Below are positions 13,820 through 13,974 of a DNA stretch of 13,974 bases, one piece after another. The notes below the pieces were generated by a model that was not told the DNA's origin, made no database searches, and saw only the letters and a list, made by a program, of their open reading frames with translations. Numbering within the stretch: the first letter of the stretch is position 1; the number at the start of each line of letters is the position of its first letter. The position numbers and the translations under genes are program-made. This DNA comes from Rhodobiaceae bacterium (GTDB lineage Bacteria; Pseudomonadota; Alphaproteobacteria; Parvibaculales; Parvibaculaceae), in NCBI GenBank assembly GCA_002746275.1, contig NVWR01000004.1:311470-325443 (forward strand). Direction: 5' to 3'.

Positions 13820-13974
13820 ATGAGCAGCAGTCACGCCACCGGCGGACACATTGTTGATGCAGGCGACGTGCTGATTATCGGCGCGGGACTTGCGGGGCTC
13901 TTTACCGCTCTGAAACTCAGCCCTCGTCCCGTCACGGTTCTTGCTGCCTCCCCCATTGGGGCCGGTGCCTCTTC
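13820..13974 (+). CDS. nadB: L-aspartate oxidase, N-terminal part only; runs off the right edge
   Basis: Only 51 residues are visible. [18 protein letters not shown] (16-33) is a dinucleotide-binding fold with G21-x-G23-x-x-G26, then a second strand (VTVLAAS) and the start of a GAGAS segment. This matches the FAD-binding N-terminus of L-aspartate oxidase, which oxidises aspartate to iminoaspartate and hands it to NadA. The identification rests on this segment plus its position 20 bp after nadA on the same strand. A weak GGACGG precedes the ATG at 13820. Other flavoproteins such as succinate dehydrogenase-like subunits share this N-terminus, but context strongly favours nadB. Confidence 0.9.
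   Translation, partial: MSSSHATGGHIVDAGDVLIIGAGLAGLFTALKLSPRPVTVLAASPIGAGAS

Noticed and set aside
1..13974. tRNA, rRNA, CRISPR, insertion sequence, prophage or defence genes
   Set aside because: Looked for on both strands by eye; no transposase or integrase motifs, no regularly spaced repeats and no cloverleaf-type segment was recognised.

Overview
The window looks like a chromosomal segment of an alphaproteobacterium. Three things point there: a LPS-type family 9 glycosyltransferase (Gram-negative), the Q-V-H-x-R variant of dihydroorotase that I associate with alphaproteobacteria, and a Nudix-like/winged-helix regulator of the NadQ type directly in front of nadA-nadB. Base composition is moderately GC-rich and even throughout. 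I see no mobile element, CRISPR array, rRNA or tRNA. Both ends cut genes (dihydroorotase on the left, L-aspartate oxidase on the right).

Layout. (1) 1-1584, minus strand: a glycosyltransferase family 9 gene followed by the 5' part of pyrC. (2) 1767-3235, plus strand: ygfZ (folate-binding Fe-S maintenance protein) overlapping tag (3-methyladenine DNA glycosylase I) by an ATGA. (3) 3248-4670, minus strand: a PNPOx-like flavoprotein, then an SDR-fold protein that has lost its catalytic Tyr. (4) 4840-5964, plus strand: a stand-alone KAS III-type ketoacyl synthase. (5) 5971-10648, minus strand: a stress/proteostasis cluster made of a Lon-related AAA+ protease, a USP-like protein coupled to it by ATGA, a tandem-domain universal stress protein with a good FNR/FixK-type box in front, and a small unknown protein. 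(6) 10803-13974, plus strand: a YfbR-like HD hydrolase, nadQ, nadA and the start of nadB.

Regulation is the most informative part. Between nadQ and nadA there are two copies of a related imperfect palindrome (core T-R-CTCAT-K-T-K-K-AGCA), exactly 60 bp apart. One lies over the spacer and -10 of a good promoter (TTGACG, 17 bp, TAGCAT). The other is in the leader and extends to 13-bp arms. A small terminator-like hairpin with T6 lies between them. This fits NAD-responsive repression of nadA-nadB by the adjacent regulator. A weaker site with the same spacing precedes nadQ itself. In the stress cluster, the FNR-type box sits at the distance expected for activation of the usp gene under low oxygen. 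The divergent region at 4671-4839 carries an alternating three-arm repeat.

I did not find a defence system or other obviously new multi-gene machine. The best candidates for something undescribed are the nadQ operator arrangement, the Lon/USP-like coupled pair under possible oxygen control, and the FxxxK SDR-fold protein.
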